This document shows, one piece after another, positions 25,472-37,887 of a DNA stretch of 64,000 nucleotides. The stretch comes from Darksidea phi (lineage: Eukaryota; Ascomycota; Dothideomycetes; Pleosporales; Lentitheciaceae): the NCBI GenBank assembly GCA_030770425.1, contig JASJFT010000003.1, positions 62,001 to 126,000 on the forward strand, given 5' to 3'. Position 1 is the first letter of the stretch, and the number at the start of each line of letters is the position of its first letter. Both the position numbers and the translations under genes were made by a program. The notes beneath the pieces were generated by a model that was not told where the DNA came from, did not search any database, and saw only the letters and a list, made by a program, of their open reading frames with translations.

Positions 25472-26059
25472 ATGCCCGCCCTTCCCCTAACCCCCCTCCC
25501 AACCCTCCACCTAACAACCCACCAAATCCCCTCTTCCAATACCATCCCAAACACAACCCCGCACGCCCACCCGCTCTACATCTACCACTCCGTCTACCCC
25601 CCCACCACACCCCCGTCAACCCTCGAAGCCCACCTACGCACCAACGCCCTAGCGCCGCAATGGCGCTACACAATGTACACACGCACCCACTACCACTCAA
25701 CCACACACGAAGTGCTCTGCGTATACCGCGGAAAAGCGCGATTGCTCTTCGGCGGCGAGGAGAACCCTGGGAAGGTGGAGGCGGAGGTTGGTGCGGGAGA
25801 TGTGGTGGTTGTACCGGCGGGAGTGGGACATAGACTTTTGGAGGATTTGAGTGAGGGAGGAGAGGAAGGGGGGTTTTGTATGGTGGGGAGTTATCCGGAG
25901 GGCTGTGCGTGGGATATGTGCTATGGAGGGGAGGGAGAGAGTAAGGAGGGGATGGCGGAGAAGGTAAAGGCTGTGAAGTGGTTTGAGAAGGATCCGCTTT
26001 ATGGGAGGGATGGGCCGGTGCTTTGGGGGGAGGAGTTGGAGAAGAAGAGGGAGCTGTAG
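25472..26059 (+). CDS. Cupin-domain protein (YjlB-like)
   Basis: Single-exon 195-aa protein, probably cytosolic. A small beta-barrel cupin fold is indicated by THYHSTTHEVLCVYRGKARL (cupin motif 1: His residues and Glu before a Gly turn) and by GAGDVVVVPAGVGHRLL (motif 2, with the Pro-Ala-Gly-x-x-His signature). The conserved His/Glu set is present, so metal binding is likely. The C-terminal YPEGCAWDMCYGG and KWFEKDPLYGRDGPV segments match the YjlB-type group. The reaction is unknown. The DNA is odd: the first half is C-rich and nearly free of G on the plus strand and the second half is G-rich. Confidence 0.85.
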   Translation: MPALPLTPLPTLHLTTHQIPSSNTIPNTTPHAHPLYIYHSVYPPTTPPSTLEAHLRTNALAPQWRYTMYTRTHYHSTTHEVLCVYRGKARLLFGGEENPGKVEAEVGAGDVVVVPAGVGHRLLEDLSEGGEEGGFCMVGSYPEGCAWDMCYGGEGESKEGMAEKVKAVKWFEKDPLYGRDGPVLWGEELEKKREL

Positions 26060-26297
26060 ACTGCATGTGGGATCAGCGTATGTGGTTTATATGTCTAAGG
26101 GACTCCTTGGGAGATTGTGTACACTATACAGAGGGGACATTACCGCCGTTACCTCCGTTATCATGATGATACATACAAGTACAAGCAAACATGCTCTATG
26201 TGCGCATTAAAAGTCCGCCCAGCATCAAGCCTCCAACTCCGCTAGCCGTGCCGCCGTATACAAAAGCGCCGATGCTAAATCCACCCTAGACCCAATA

Positions 26298-27377
26298 TCA
26301 AGGCTTGTCCTGTTTCTTCGTGACATCTGTTGCACCAGCTACTCTCTCAGGTTCGCTATGGATCTTCTTCACCGTCTCCTCTTTGATGACATGCTCAATC
26401 TCCTCGGCATGCTTCAAGACATCAGCCGGAAGCTCATCCATTGCGGTCTGTCCTTGCTTGGCCGTCGCCTTCTCCAGCTCCAGCTTTTCCTCCAATAATT
26501 CTTCCCTTGCTTTGATCGATTGCTCCACCTGCTCCACGGCTCTTTCAATCTCGACCTCCATGTCCGGCAGCTTGAACCGCTCCGCGATGAGCTTCCCATT
26601 CCACTTTTGCAGCACCATAACGTCTTCATTCCCACCGTTTGTCTGCTGCTCGATCACCCGTGCAACCTCCTCTGCTTGCTCCCGCGTCGGTCGGGGGGCG
26701 GCGCGCGAGATTTGGCGGGTGGGGTACATCAAACCAGCGGTATAGACCTCGTCAAGTTCGGACGAGGGGTTGGCGGTGGGGAGGTTGTGCTGGAGGAGGA
26801 ACTCGAGGTGTTTGGAGCCGGATAGTGCCTTCCAATGCGACCATGCGCGGTAGACCAGGTAGAAGAAGGGAAGATTGGGTATTCTGCGCGCGTCAGCGAC
26901 TAATCCCGCCACCCTTACTCAGCGTCCATACATTGGAATCAGCGCAAAAGGCGCTGATATGGGCATGCCCACAATGCTCCATATCATCTTCCTCCTGTGC
27001 ATCGCCTGCCTCTCCTTTGCCAACTTCTTCAGCAATTCTGGCACCCGCTCCTGCTTCAGGTACAGGCCCGGGTACATGACCTCATACTTCTCGCGCCCCT
27101 CGACGATGGCGCTTCTCCGCTTCGTCGTCAGCGCGGGTATCGTCTTAAGCCCCCATTCCTCATACGGGATCCGTTTGAGCGCCTGGTTGCCGTAGAAGGT
27201 GACCTTCTTCTTCCAATTCAACGGCGCCTTCTCGTCCTTCTCCCAGGCGGCCCATGTTTCGTTCGCCTTGATAGTGACCTTGTCGAGGATGGTGCGCTCA
27301 CTGACGGCCTTCTCGTGCAGCTTCTCGCAGTAGATGAGCGAGCGGCGCGTCGATATGGGCAGCAGGAAGAGGCGCAT
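26298..27377 (-). CDS. Mitochondrial K+/H+ exchange-related protein (Mit_KHE1 family)
   Basis: Predicted inner-membrane mitochondrial protein of the family linked to K+/H+ exchange in yeast. Two exons (27377-26932 and 26883-26298, 48-nt intron) join in frame to 343 aa. It starts MRLFLLPISTRRSLIYCEK, the family's hallmark N terminus, which decides the ATG at 27377. A hydrophobic region spans MIWSIVGMPISAPFALIPI and, across the splice, IPNLPFFYLVYRAWSHWKAL. The C-terminal third is a Glu/Lys-rich coiled coil (about 215-300). It is divergent from the Srf1-like gene, with 525 bp between starts. Family call is firm; the transport role is from family knowledge only. Confidence 0.86.
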
Positions 27378-27902
27378 GGCGGATGCGGACGTCTCCACGG
27401 GATGGAGATGTTAGTCAGCGCACAGGGCGCAGATGCGAAGCTTTTTCTTCAACAGCGGAGGCGAAACATTGGTGTCGGGCGGGCTGTGCGGTGTGACGGC
27501 GATTCAGGAGCTTGACTTTCTTGGGTGCAGCTGCAAGCGATGACTTCATGTGGGCGCGAGCTTCGTTCCTTGATCGACGACTAATTTCCCGGCCGACCGC
27601 AAGCGTGTGGGCCTGCAGGCACAGCACCAGCACCCGCACCCCAACACCACCACCCACTGTCGCTCCAGCACGCAAACCATAACCCCCGCGGGCGCCGCAA
27701 TTGCTGCCCCCCTCGAGCATGTCGTCGTGCATCGTCTACTTCGCCCCCACGTAACACGTCGACACCCGCTCACCGCCAAGCCGCATCAGCGTGGCCCGGC
27801 GCCCGTTGAGCGTTGACTAACGGTCCGGCTCCCATAATACCCATACCCATACCTCGAGTGGGAGGGAGTCCCCCGACTGCGACGTTTGGGAAAACACAAA
27901 GC
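27378..27902. promoter_or_regulatory. Shared divergent promoter region
   Basis: 525 bp between two head-to-head starts (27377 minus, 27903 plus). GC-rich with C-rich runs near 27610-27710. No single core element stands out. Confidence 0.45.
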
Positions 27903-29208
27903 ATGACCGGCAAGCCCGTGGTCGAGCAGAGCAATGGCGTCTCCTCCTTTCTCAGCCCGGCGTCGCAACTCCAGGGAAACAGCAGCCGCCTGCTTCCCTC
28001 GCCCATTCCGCCACCGACCGCTTCGTCGGCCAGCTCGCAGCGCCCGCAGTCTGGACTCTCCGCCGCCTCCTCCAGCCACGACCGGTACCGCGACGACCAG
28101 ACCGACGGTGCTACCGTGCGGAAGTCGCATAGTCACTCCGTCTCGTCGAACCCGCACACGCTGGCCTCGTCTGGTAGCACCTCGGCGGACGCCCGCGCCT
28201 TGACGCCGCGACAGGTGAGGACACTCCCACCGTGGGTACACGCCGCCAACGAAGACGACGATGCCCAAGTCGACGCGACCTCCCTGCTTCTCCCCCGAAC
28301 CCCCGTCTCCGCCCGGCCGCCCTCTCACAACTGCATGCCCACACCCAAAGGCTCTGTCCCGGGGCGCAAGTTTGACCACGCTCGAGAAGGCGCACCAGTG
28401 ACCCTCAGTACACCCCTTAGCGAGAGTGCTTCAAAATGGCAGCAGTTCGCCAAGTCGTCGGATCTCGACGGAGTGCGGCCACCCTCCTCGCGCGGCCAGA
28501 TAGTAGACGATGAGTGGATGAAAGAGAATATGCCTGATCTTGAGGAACCATGGCAACCCATGGTTGAGGAAGAGAAGGAAGAACTGACCGGCTTTTGGCT
28601 GTTCAGCAAGCGGAAACGTGCACGCTTCCACCGGGCACTGATGAATCACCCCATGGTACCCCTCGGCGTCCGCATGATCGTCATCACCTTCTCCGTGCTC
28701 GCCCTCGCCCTCGCAGGTTCCATATTCCATCGATCTGACGGTCTGAGCTGCGTCAATAATTCGTCAACCTATCTCGCCGTGATCGTCGACGTGGTGGCCA
28801 TCGTCTACACGTGCTATATCACCTACGACGAATACACTTCAAAGCCATTGGGCCTACGCTCACACAATGCGAAAATGCGCCTCATTTTCCTCGATCTCGC
28901 GTTCATCGTATTCGACTCGGCTAACCTGAGCTTGGCGTTTCAAGCTCTGACCGATCAGAGAGGGGCGTGTCGTGACAGCATCGGGATAGAATTGATCTCT
29001 TGCCCCTACTCTCATGATATATGTGTACGCCAGAAGGCTTTGACTGCGACGCTACTGGTCGTGCTGGTTGCCTGGATAGGCACTTTCACAATCAGTACCC
29101 TTAGGTATGTACCAATCCTTCATCCCAACATCGCCAATTCCACCTTGGGCATAATCATGCATGCAAGTACTGACTTCGAGCAGACTCCTTGAGCGAGTAG
29201 CCAGGTAG
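27903..29208 (+). CDS. srf1: Srf1-like regulator of phospholipase D, four-TM protein
   Basis: Membrane protein resembling yeast Srf1, which regulates phospholipase D Spo14. The start ATG at 27903 (MTGKPVVEQSNGVSSFL) is the first after an in-frame stop at 27807. Two exons (27903-29104 and 29184-29208) join in frame to 408 aa; the 79-nt intron has a GTATGT donor and the last exon codes only about eight residues. Residues 1-230 are Ser/Pro-rich and disordered. Then TGFWLFSKRKRARFHRALMN leads into four TM segments at about 252-275, 288-308, 325-346 and 378-400. This basic WLFSKRKR lead-in plus NHPMVPLGVR is the family signature. If the intron is retained the protein ends differently after about 29 extra residues. 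Confidence 0.78.
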
Positions 29209-30189
29209 CACCAACTCCCTCTTACAATCCCTTTGTACTACTATTTGAATATTTTCCTGAATCACTTGTGATCACTGTTTGTGTTTTTGCTTGATAGTTT
29301 GAACGCGTAGTTCGTCCGCACAACATGGCGTTTGTCTCTTTTCGTTTGCAGTCTGCATTGTACGGTGTTGTTGGCTTTTTGCATGCCTCACGATTGTGAT
29401 AGCAGAGACCGTTTGTACATCAATTTTTTTTTTTTTTTACAAGCTTGCTGAAAACTACACAGGACTACGGGAGTGGTGGAGTGTGCATGTGTGGAGGCAG
29501 TAAGATGTACGTCTAGATGGTCAGTGAGCTCGTGTTAGACGAGCCTAGTGCGAAAGAAGTTGCGGTGGTAGTTAGTTTGTTGCCTTCGGTCATGGAGCAA
29601 ATATATACGTTAAACATTGAACCTGCTATCCCCATGCTATTCCATGACAAGCGACACGATTCCCACGCAAGCAACATTCCAGGACCGAGACGCATTCCGT
29701 GGATGATTACTCTTGAGGCGTAATAGCAATGCCGATCTCTGTAACATGCACTTGATCTTCACAAAGTTCTCCTTTTTACAAGCTAAATTCCAGTGTAAAG
29801 ATATAGTTACAGTTACAATTCCATTACCCACCAACAACTACCACAGCCTACAACTGCCACCGTAATCAGCGCCGGTAATACGTCTAAAAACCTTCTCTAC
29901 ATGACCGTCCTGCTCTCAAATATTGTGGTGTAGATTTGTTGGCTAGTAAGTACATTTACTTAAGATCGCATTTAGTAGTTTCTCATTTCTTAGTTTGCTC
30001 AACTAGAATCAGCGGTGAGGTTTCTGCACGTAGCTGTCTAGTTTGATTGCGGATGGTACGACCTTGCCACTTGGGTTGGCCTCTTGTACCGAACCCACCT
30101 ACTGGTATTTCTTTACTTGTTTTATAGTGGACTGGGGATGAGGATTAGGGACAGTTTTAGGCAACAACTCTCAGTAACAACACTCCAAG
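29209..30189. other. Intergenic
   Basis: About 0.98 kb, AT-rich, with a T13 tract near 29425. No gene or repeat with support. Confidence 0.45.
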
Positions 30190-31077
30190 ATGGCTCTACC
30201 TGCTCATCCAGTGCCCACACCTCGCCCGCAGCCATTCCTCTTATTACTACCAGCAGAGATCCGCAATTAGCAAGAAAGATTCTCCTTTGCAGTCTTTGAT
30301 AATCACGTACGTGTCCGACTAACACATTTTGCTAGCATCTACGGCTACTGCACTCCCTTCACAGGCCATATCGAACAGTTCCAAGGCCTCATGCTCAGCT
30401 GCAAGCAAGTCAAGACTGAGCACAAGGCTGAAGCTATGCATGCCATAGCGAAACTATTCGACAACGTTAGACAAGATTGGCCTCACAAAGAAGAACTTCG
30501 CCTTTCTGCGCCGACTACGCTTCGGGGGATGGCAGAAGTTACTATCGAACTTCCCGTCTCACGCTATTACGCGTCCCCAGCGACAACGAGCTCTCACGCC
30601 ACGGACGATTTCGTAACGGAGCTCTACGGCCCCCAGCAAACAGATACGAAACTCGAAACATGCCTCGCACCCCTCTTCCGCCTCCACCTCACCGTCCTAA
30701 CTATAAAATTACACTCAAACAACAACGCCATCAATACTAACGTCGCCACACTAAACCCCAGGCAACCACCTCACAGCCTCATAACCGACCTAGCCAACGC
30801 CCTCATCTTCCCAATCCCTCTAAACTGGGAAACATCAGTCCGACCACTGCACTTCGATCGCGCGTTCCGCCTCGGCCAGCCTCTTCGCGTACGCCGGCTC
30901 GTGTATGTGTGGCCTGAGCATGTAAGTGAAGAACACGCTCTCGTGGTGAGGAAGTTTCATTTGGGGTATTTTATGGGTTTGCAGGATTGGTGGCTTTGGA
31001 GGGGGGTGTCTTTTTGGGTTAAGAAGTGGGGATATGATGATGGGGAGATGTGGTTTGAGATGTTGCCGGAGGAGTGA
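30190..31077 (+). CDS. Fungal EIRN-motif (F-box-like/DUF7730-type) protein
   Basis: Two exons (30190-30269 and 30336-31077) join in frame to 273 aa. The N terminus is MALPAHPVPTPRPQPFLLLL followed by PAEIRNYIYGYC, matching the LPxEIRNxIY motif common in fungal F-box-like and DUF7730-type proteins. The motif spans the splice: exon 1 ends ..RN plus TA, exon 2 supplies C to make Tyr. The 66-nt intron then begins gcaaga and ends ctag with a perfect branch site (gactaac) near 30317. Without that GC donor, exon 1 would hit a stop right after EIRN. The rest has QGLMLSCKQVKTE (the usual downstream helix) and a Trp-rich end (QDWWLWRGVSFWVKKWGYDD). Function unknown; members of such families are often expanded in fungi. 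Confidence 0.68.
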
Positions 31078-31547
31078 TGTGGGCACTGGGCGGAATGGTT
31101 ATCGGTGCATGGTATCACCTTGTCCATCTATTATCTAGTTGTTTTGTTGACTACTGAGAAAACAGGGCGTTAAAGGTATTAGAGTAGCGTTTTAACTTTC
31201 TCGGGCTGGAATGATCGGACTTCTAGTTAATCCAACGGCTTTGTGTTGTGGTAAAATAAGGAGATATCGAAGTGGATTGGAACACTTTTCCGTATACATA
31301 TGTCGACTAGCAATCAACAAAAAAACATGAGACTAGTTAATTCGCTCACTTCGGATCACAAGAGGTTAGCACACATGGACAGTGGCTTGACACTCCCTTT
31401 GATGGCAGTACCCAAGCTTACGAGTGCAACTTGAAAAGTATCACAGAGGATATAACGAAAAGAAAATGCATAAGACAATAAGAAGACTCAGCTTTAAAAA
31501 CTCATTAACGTCTACGACACACGCATCGCCAACACCATCTCCTCTCC
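31078..31547. other. Convergent intergenic spacer
   Basis: 470 nt between gene 3' ends, AT-leaning. Nothing recognisable. Confidence 0.5.
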
Positions 31548-34494
31548 TCAAAGCCCAACCTTCTTACTTTCAGGCGGCCCAAGATAACTATTCTTCACCC
31601 CTCCCAGATCAACCACCAATCTATGAATAACCGTCCCCGGCTCCAACAACCACACTTTCAAACTATGCGGCCCCTGAGACACCTTCCCTATATCCGTCGT
31701 CACCTTCCTCGCACCATTAATAACGCTCTCACTCCAGCCCCCAGGCATACTTCCCAGCGTCGAACTTGGGACGGGCTTCACCGTTGTCGGCGTAGCGCCA
31801 TCGAGCGCGACAGCGTATGAGAGCGGTGAGGAGGGGTTTATGTTGAAGGAGGGCGGGAGGTAGACTGTTACTTTTCCGCTATTCGCGTTGGTAAAGGCGA
31901 AGAAATTGTAGGTCGCTGAGGGGCCAGTTGATGTTGTTTGTGTACCTGCTGAGATGGGCAAGAGTGTCAGCCCGGAATCTGTGCGCCCGTAGTTGGGGAT
32001 TACTGCGACGGAAGAGCCTCCGGCGCCGCCGGAACGGGAGGTGAAGTATCGCATTTCCATGGCGACGGCGCCATTGGATTCGATGTAGCCTTTGAAGTCA
32101 GATGGGATGCCGACCTTATTTAGGGGGAGGTTTAGTTTGACGGCGGTGCCAGATTTGGGCGTAATACTTATGGAGGCGGTGCTGCTGCCGCTGGGTGCGG
32201 CGCTCCAGTCTACATCGATGACGGCATTGATGGTGGATGTGCCAGAGGGGTAGGCGATGGTGCCTTGTGAAGGGGTTACGCGGATGTATGGTGATGAAGG
32301 AGTGATGGTGAAGTCGACAGAGCCGGAACCTCGGGCGTAGATCTCGATTGTGCGGTTCTCGGGGGTGTATGGGTCCATTGCGAGGAGAGAGGGCGCTGCA
32401 TCGCCTGGGGTCGAGGCTGTGCTGCCTTGGACTGAGACGCCCATGAGGCCGCCGGACGGGGCGTTAGTGCCGATTGTTTGGACAGAGGGCATGGTGTTAG
32501 AGCTGGGGTCTTGCCTAGATGATTTGTCAGTCTTGAGATGGCATATATGCCGGTTATAAGGATCCGTCGTACCAGTTATTGTAGCCGAAGTGAATTTGGT
32601 CCATCATATGATTCCACTTCCCATTGAGCAGGCTATGATACCGTTTCTGAATCACGCCATCCTGGGCATACGCTGCCTTGACATCCGCAGCAAGCTCATT
32701 GGTGCTCATACGCTTCTGGGCGGCATGCGCTTTATTTCTCGCCGCGTTGATGTAAACCTGTTGCACAACGCGGCCAGCCATGACGGGATGCAAAACCATC
32801 TCGAAGAACGCAATCTGGGTCGCGGCATCGAGTCGATCGTACAACGCTTGTGCTTTGACCTGCATATCCTCCCACTCTTTAAGCACTGTAGCAGCTTCGT
32901 CGTAGTTGACAGTGGAGTACAAAAACGGGGAGTTGACGAGGAGTTCGTATTTTCGGCGGATGATCAGTGTGCCGTAAGTCGCCATGACTTCTGCAGTACC
33001 TTGTGCAACTGCTTCTCCGAACTCGCGCGTTGCCCATGCTTTGAGCCACGTATCCGTACTATCCGGCGTCATAAAATTGGACATGTCATACGCCATATCT
33101 AGAAAGTGGCTGATGGGGATCTCGAGGGGTTTGAGGTCTCCCACATTGACGATCCAGATCTGCGTAGCGTTTTTCTGGTGCGTGAGATGCATTTGTTGCC
33201 ACGTCTTTGAAAGCTGGATCGAATTGATCCATTTGTAGTTTCGTGGGTCGCCGACATAATCGAAGTGATAGTACACGCCCGCATTGCCGATGCGGTTCAC
33301 TTCGCTTGGGATCGGGAGACGTTGGATGTTGCCACTGTTATCATCGCTCCATAGGATGGTCACATCGTCGGGGATCTTCATGCCGGCTTGGTAGTAGCCG
33401 CCTACTTCTTTGTAGACACACCACATTTGGGGCACGTTGTTGAGGCTGGTTACTCCCAAGGTGCTCTTCAACGTGGTTTGTTGGAAGGTGATAACATCAA
33501 CGAGGGACTTCGCGTCTAGAGTGGGGCTGGCTGTATCGCCATCTCCGCGCATTCCCATCGTCCATAGTGTCTCCCAGTTCTTAGCTCTCGTTGCTCCTTC
33601 CTGCATGTACTTCTTCAAATTACTCTGATTACTCTTCCAATCCCACGGCTTCACTTTCTCTTTGTCCGCGCGTGCCATGGGTTCTGTGTGGCTTGTCCCC
33701 ATTACGATACCCATTTCGTCTGCCATCGGTCCATTCTTGCTATCGTCAACATAAAATTTGCTAGCCCACATTGCAGGCCAAAAATAGTTTGCGCGCAGTC
33801 GGAGAAGTAGCTCGAAAACTTTGGCGTGGAAGCGCGAATCGTATTTGCCGCCATACTTCTCCTTGATCCAGTTTGTGAGCGCGGGTTGCTCGTCGTTGAT
33901 GAAGAGGCCACGGTACTTGATAGAAGGTGGGCCTTGAGTCTTTGTCTTTGGTAGGGCGTAGATGAGCTCCTTCTTCTTGGGTGGAACGTCAGCCCACCAG
34001 TACCAAGGCGAAACGCCAATCTGTTCGGAGATGTCGTAGAGAGCGAAAATGGTACCGCGTTTGTCGCTACCGGCAAGGACTAACGCTGAAGATATGCCGT
34101 CTACAGGGCTTGCCACCAGTGCGGAGGTGAAAGACTCCCATTTTCCTTTGATGGCTGATACGTCGATTTTGCCGGCTGAGACGAGGCTGTCGATGAGTGG
34201 TGATTTTCCGATCGTACCAGCGATGATGACTGGATTATTGGATAGGCCAGAAGTGCTCGTTACAACCTTACCTTTGGTGCCTGTCACTAGTTCGAAGTCG
34301 TTCGCAAGGTCATTACCCGTACGTGTGACACCGGGCCAATCTTTGCCGTCAATAACGATGGTTGGTGCTGACCCAGTCCCGCCTAGCTTCAACCCGCCTT
34401 CTGTTTCAGTGAATGCGATGCTCGCTGGCTGTCCAATCGCCAGCGTCCCAATAGCGAAGGCGAGGGATGATATGGAGAGAGTGAAGAGCTTCAT
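31548..34494 (-). CDS. Secreted glycoside hydrolase family 115 (xylan alpha-1,2-glucuronidase)
   Basis: Extracellular enzyme that removes (4-O-methyl-)glucuronic acid side chains from xylan. The ATG at 34494 opens a signal peptide (MKLFTLSISSLAFAIGTLAI). Two exons (34494-32573 and 32514-31548, 58-nt intron) join in frame to 962 aa, as expected for GH115. The splice restores FGYNNWQDPSSNTMP, the family-typical pass from catalytic to C-terminal region. The N-terminal domain binds near SGLSNNPVIIAGTIG. The barrel has YRGLFINDEQPALTNW, GIVMGTSHTEPMAR, ILWSDDNSGNIQRLP and YYHFDYVGDP, all hallmark GH115 stretches including the active-site acidic residues. The C-terminal beta domains (GH115_C) run from about 690. 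It is the clearest plant cell-wall degrading gene here. Confidence 0.93.
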
Positions 34495-35648
34495 GATGAC
34501 GAGCTCGCACGACTGTGCATCACCATCATGACGATGCCTGAAGAGTCGTGTTTTGTACAGTGCTGTGGACGAATGCTGCGGTGTCAAATCAGTAGTACAA
34601 GGTAATATGGCAGATCAAAATTAATTTGGAAGCCGAACACTATGTATTGGTCAATTATCCCCATGCCATTTGCGTGAATATCGATAGGCTAAGAGTGGCC
34701 AAGAAAGGCTTAATGGTGTTCAGATCCGTGTCTGTATGCACGGAAGTCGTGATATGTATACTCTATTGCCTAATCGTTGGCGGAAAGAATAAATCCGTGT
34801 CTGCAGCCCGGGGTGCGGCTTTGCGCGACCCCACAATGCAAGGTACGAGAAATGCCGCCAGTCCGTTTTCCCCACGAGAAGTCCATTTGCTGATAACAGA
34901 GTATCTCTGAGGGTAACTGTGAATAACTCATATGGAGGAGACGGCAAAGGTGTTATAGAAGTGTGTACGAATGTCGTGGAGGCTGAGATGAGGGGGGTGG
35001 TGGGGGGCTGAGACAATCTGGGAAGAAATAGATCATCGTCGGAAAGCTTGCGCTAACCAAATTTAGATGCGTTCTAGATGCCCTAAAGAATGCTGTTAAT
35101 CGTAGCAATTAGTGCACGATGGCGTTGCAACTTAACGAAGATGAGCGTCGGCGTGATCCATGCGTGACTTTTTTCAACGCTGGTAGGTAGCCTTGAGCGA
35201 AGGCCTTGTTTCTAAATTTGTTTCCTCGGGTGTGGTTTTCACTTGTACGGCGCATGAACGCGTATAGTAGCCAAGCGATGGGTCGCAAATCAAAGCGGCG
35301 AGATGATATAAGTCGGCATGTCGGCCTTCCAGCGATGTGGATAGTGGCTGTGCTAGGAAACAGTAGCTTTTCTGAGTGGTTGGTCAATGTCGTGACTACA
35401 GCATGGCGCATATGGGGACCTCCACTAAGGCGCAGCACACTATTGCTCAGCAAATCAGGTAAAGGGCTATAGATTATTGGTTCTGCAAATGCAACCACAG
35501 TAGCTCGTACAGAACGCAACGAGGGCAGTGCACAGCTGAACATGCGCCTAGATATTCATACATCTACCCACATGTGCAGTCTAAACTTCCTCTGGAATTC
35601 ACAGATTCCGCTGGTCACTAAATACTCTTGATACTAAATGAGACCCAA
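34495..35648. other. Divergent intergenic region
   Basis: About 1.15 kb between GH115 and the membrane protein starts. A 144-codon minus frame at 35109-35543 lacks motifs. Nothing else recognised. Confidence 0.45.
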
Positions 35649-37665
35649 ATGTCCCACTCACTTGCTTCAACGCCCAGTTCACACTCCTCCGACGGCAAGA
35701 AACCGTACTTATTTCTCGGTCAAGGGGAGCTTGATAAGGAGTTTTGTGAACGCAATGTTCGCGTACCGACGGAAACCACGAGAGATGTTGCTCCGGGAGG
35801 CCTCGGTGTCTCGTCCAAGATGGTCAGGCGCCTCCTGGTTGATTGTGTATCGATCCTGGTCTCTATTGCCGTATTTATCTTTGTTATTCTTGGCTATCGT
35901 GCCGGGGGTAAAGTCATCGGTGCCGAAGAGAAGTATTTACTGAACGTTGCTCAAATTGTATGCGCCATTTTTACCTCCCACTATTTACTCCGCTAACACG
36001 ACAGACCAGGTTGCCACTGCGTATCCCTATATATTTGCCTTAATACTCGGAAGAACTCTTCAAAACACGTTGTGCTGGCGCCTAGAGAGAGGCGTCGACT
36101 GCCTTAGTTTCGCATATTTGAGTCGAAGCCTTACGCTTGGAAGCGCCTGCATCGCTCCGTTCCAAATTCGTTGCCGCCATTGGCTGCCTGCTTTCTTGCT
36201 CGTTTTCTGGACCTTCTCGCCATTAGGAAGCCAAGCATTTCTTCGATTCCTATCTCAACAACGCGGAGCCGTATCGGAGCAGCTTCGGCGTCCAGTACAA
36301 TATATCTATCCAAACCCCACATGGGCCCCAATCGACGAGGGATACCAATCAGAGGCTCGTAATTCCATGTTCTTGGCTACATTTCATTCTATTGGGAACA
36401 CTGTCCAACAGTCTCTCGATGTCTGGGGAAACCTCAAGATCCCACTGTTGAACAACCCTGGCGACACGAGCGATCCAACTGAATGGAGGCAACTTCCCCC
36501 ATCCGCTGAAGTGCAATATACTGCGCTCTCTGGAATTCCCTTTTTAATACCGCAAGATTCTGGTAACCTGACCTTCCTTATGCAGTCTTGGTACTGGCAA
36601 CTTGAGAACGCTACGCTTCGGGACAGCACTTCGCCGGGAGCTCTGCTTGCAACCTCCGAGTTTAACGGGTCTTCTACTCTGAAAAACTACACAGGCACAA
36701 ATCATTTATGGCAGTTTGGTATTCCAGAAAACCTGGATCCTTTAGCGGTCACATCAATACCGTTTACTTTCGAAGTGCAGACATCAAGCATACCAAGTCC
36801 CGGGCTATCGAAAAAGATCGAAAATTACTTCTATCCGCTCGAAAATGAGTTGAGTGCCTCGTATCACTATGCGTCGGGGAATGGAGGCCGCAGTGCTGTG
36901 CGTTTAGAGGCTGTTCTTATTCAAAGGCCGGTCGAAATGAACGTGACGTGTACAAGCTCAGCCTGTAACGTTACTGCTATTCGGCAGGTCGCAACAGACG
37001 CGACTTTCAAAGTCGCGGGTAACATGAAGTATGCCGTCAATTACTTCTTTCGCTATCTAACACAAGCCTTCCCGCGGGACTATGCGGGCAAAGAAGAATA
37101 CGGAGCCTTCGAGAAGTACCTGTACGATCCTACACGAAACCCGTATACAGTCCGCGACGCTATCTATCTCACAAACATCGGCGTCGATACACTAGCCCTT
37201 CGTTTAACCCAGGTGCTAAATACGTATTGGATAGTTGATAATTTTTTCGACCACGCAGCAGGCAGTTTCAACGCCAGCAACAGTAATTTACTTAGCGGCG
37301 ATGTAATCCGGATTAGTGTCATCACAGCCACCAGGGCACAAGATATAATCTACTGCGACCACGTATGGCTGGCTATACTTTGCATATCGACTTTGCTGAT
37401 GCTCGTTGCTGCCACCGCCTCAATCGTTCTCGACCTTCTTCGATTAGCACCTGACTCTACCGATTTTCTCTCGGCTTTATCGCTCAATGGTGGAAAAACA
37501 ATACTTGAAGATCAATCGTTTCTTGATACAGATGAAAGAATCAGGTTGCTAAAGGATCTTAGATTGAAGCTTGGAGATGGTCAGTCTGGAAATGAGATTG
37601 GAAGAATCATCATTGGAGTTGACGGCGAAGTAGGGCATCTTCACAAACGACGTTTGTACCAGTAG
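35649..37665 (+). CDS. Unknown multi-pass membrane protein with large glycosylated loop
   Basis: Two exons (35649-35957 and 36010-37665, 52-nt intron) join in frame to 654 aa. The join NVAQI-VATAYPYIFALILGR keeps a continuous hydrophobic segment. N-terminal TM segments: about 73-95 (DCVSILVSIAVFIFVILGY), about 101-118, and about 160-180 (PAFLLVFWTFSPLGS). A loop of about 370 residues with many N-x-S/T sites (for example NATL, NGSS, NYTG, NVTC) follows and is probably extracytoplasmic. A last TM near 575-600 (VWLAILCISTLLMLVAATASI) leads to an acidic cytosolic tail. I do not recognise a named family; proteins of this layout are common and uncharacterised in filamentous fungi. It sits at the border of the decayed region. 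Confidence 0.72.
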
Positions 37666-37887
37666 TTGTAACTTATTAATTAAGTGCATATTTTAGATAA
37701 TCCCCCCATTAGCGTAGCTTAGGGAACTAAACGCGTTCTTCTTAGTCTCTACATAACGAGTCTTGCTACTAGCTATCCTTGAGAACCACCACTACTCAAA
37801 CAGCATTGTGCCGGAAGGATTGCATAACAAGAGCCTTGTAGTAGATATCTCTGAACCTAAAGTATGTCAGTGTCTGAAACGCTGCGA

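Noticed and set aside
25443..26066. 207-codon minus-strand frame opposite the cupin gene
   Set aside because: Its Pro/Gly-only composition is a by-product of the C-rich/G-rich strand skew of the real gene; no domain, and the sense frame has full cupin motifs.
27786..28379. 197-codon minus-strand frame opposite the Srf1-like gene
   Set aside because: Low-complexity Arg/Gly text mirroring the Ser/Pro-rich sense sequence; the sense gene explains it.
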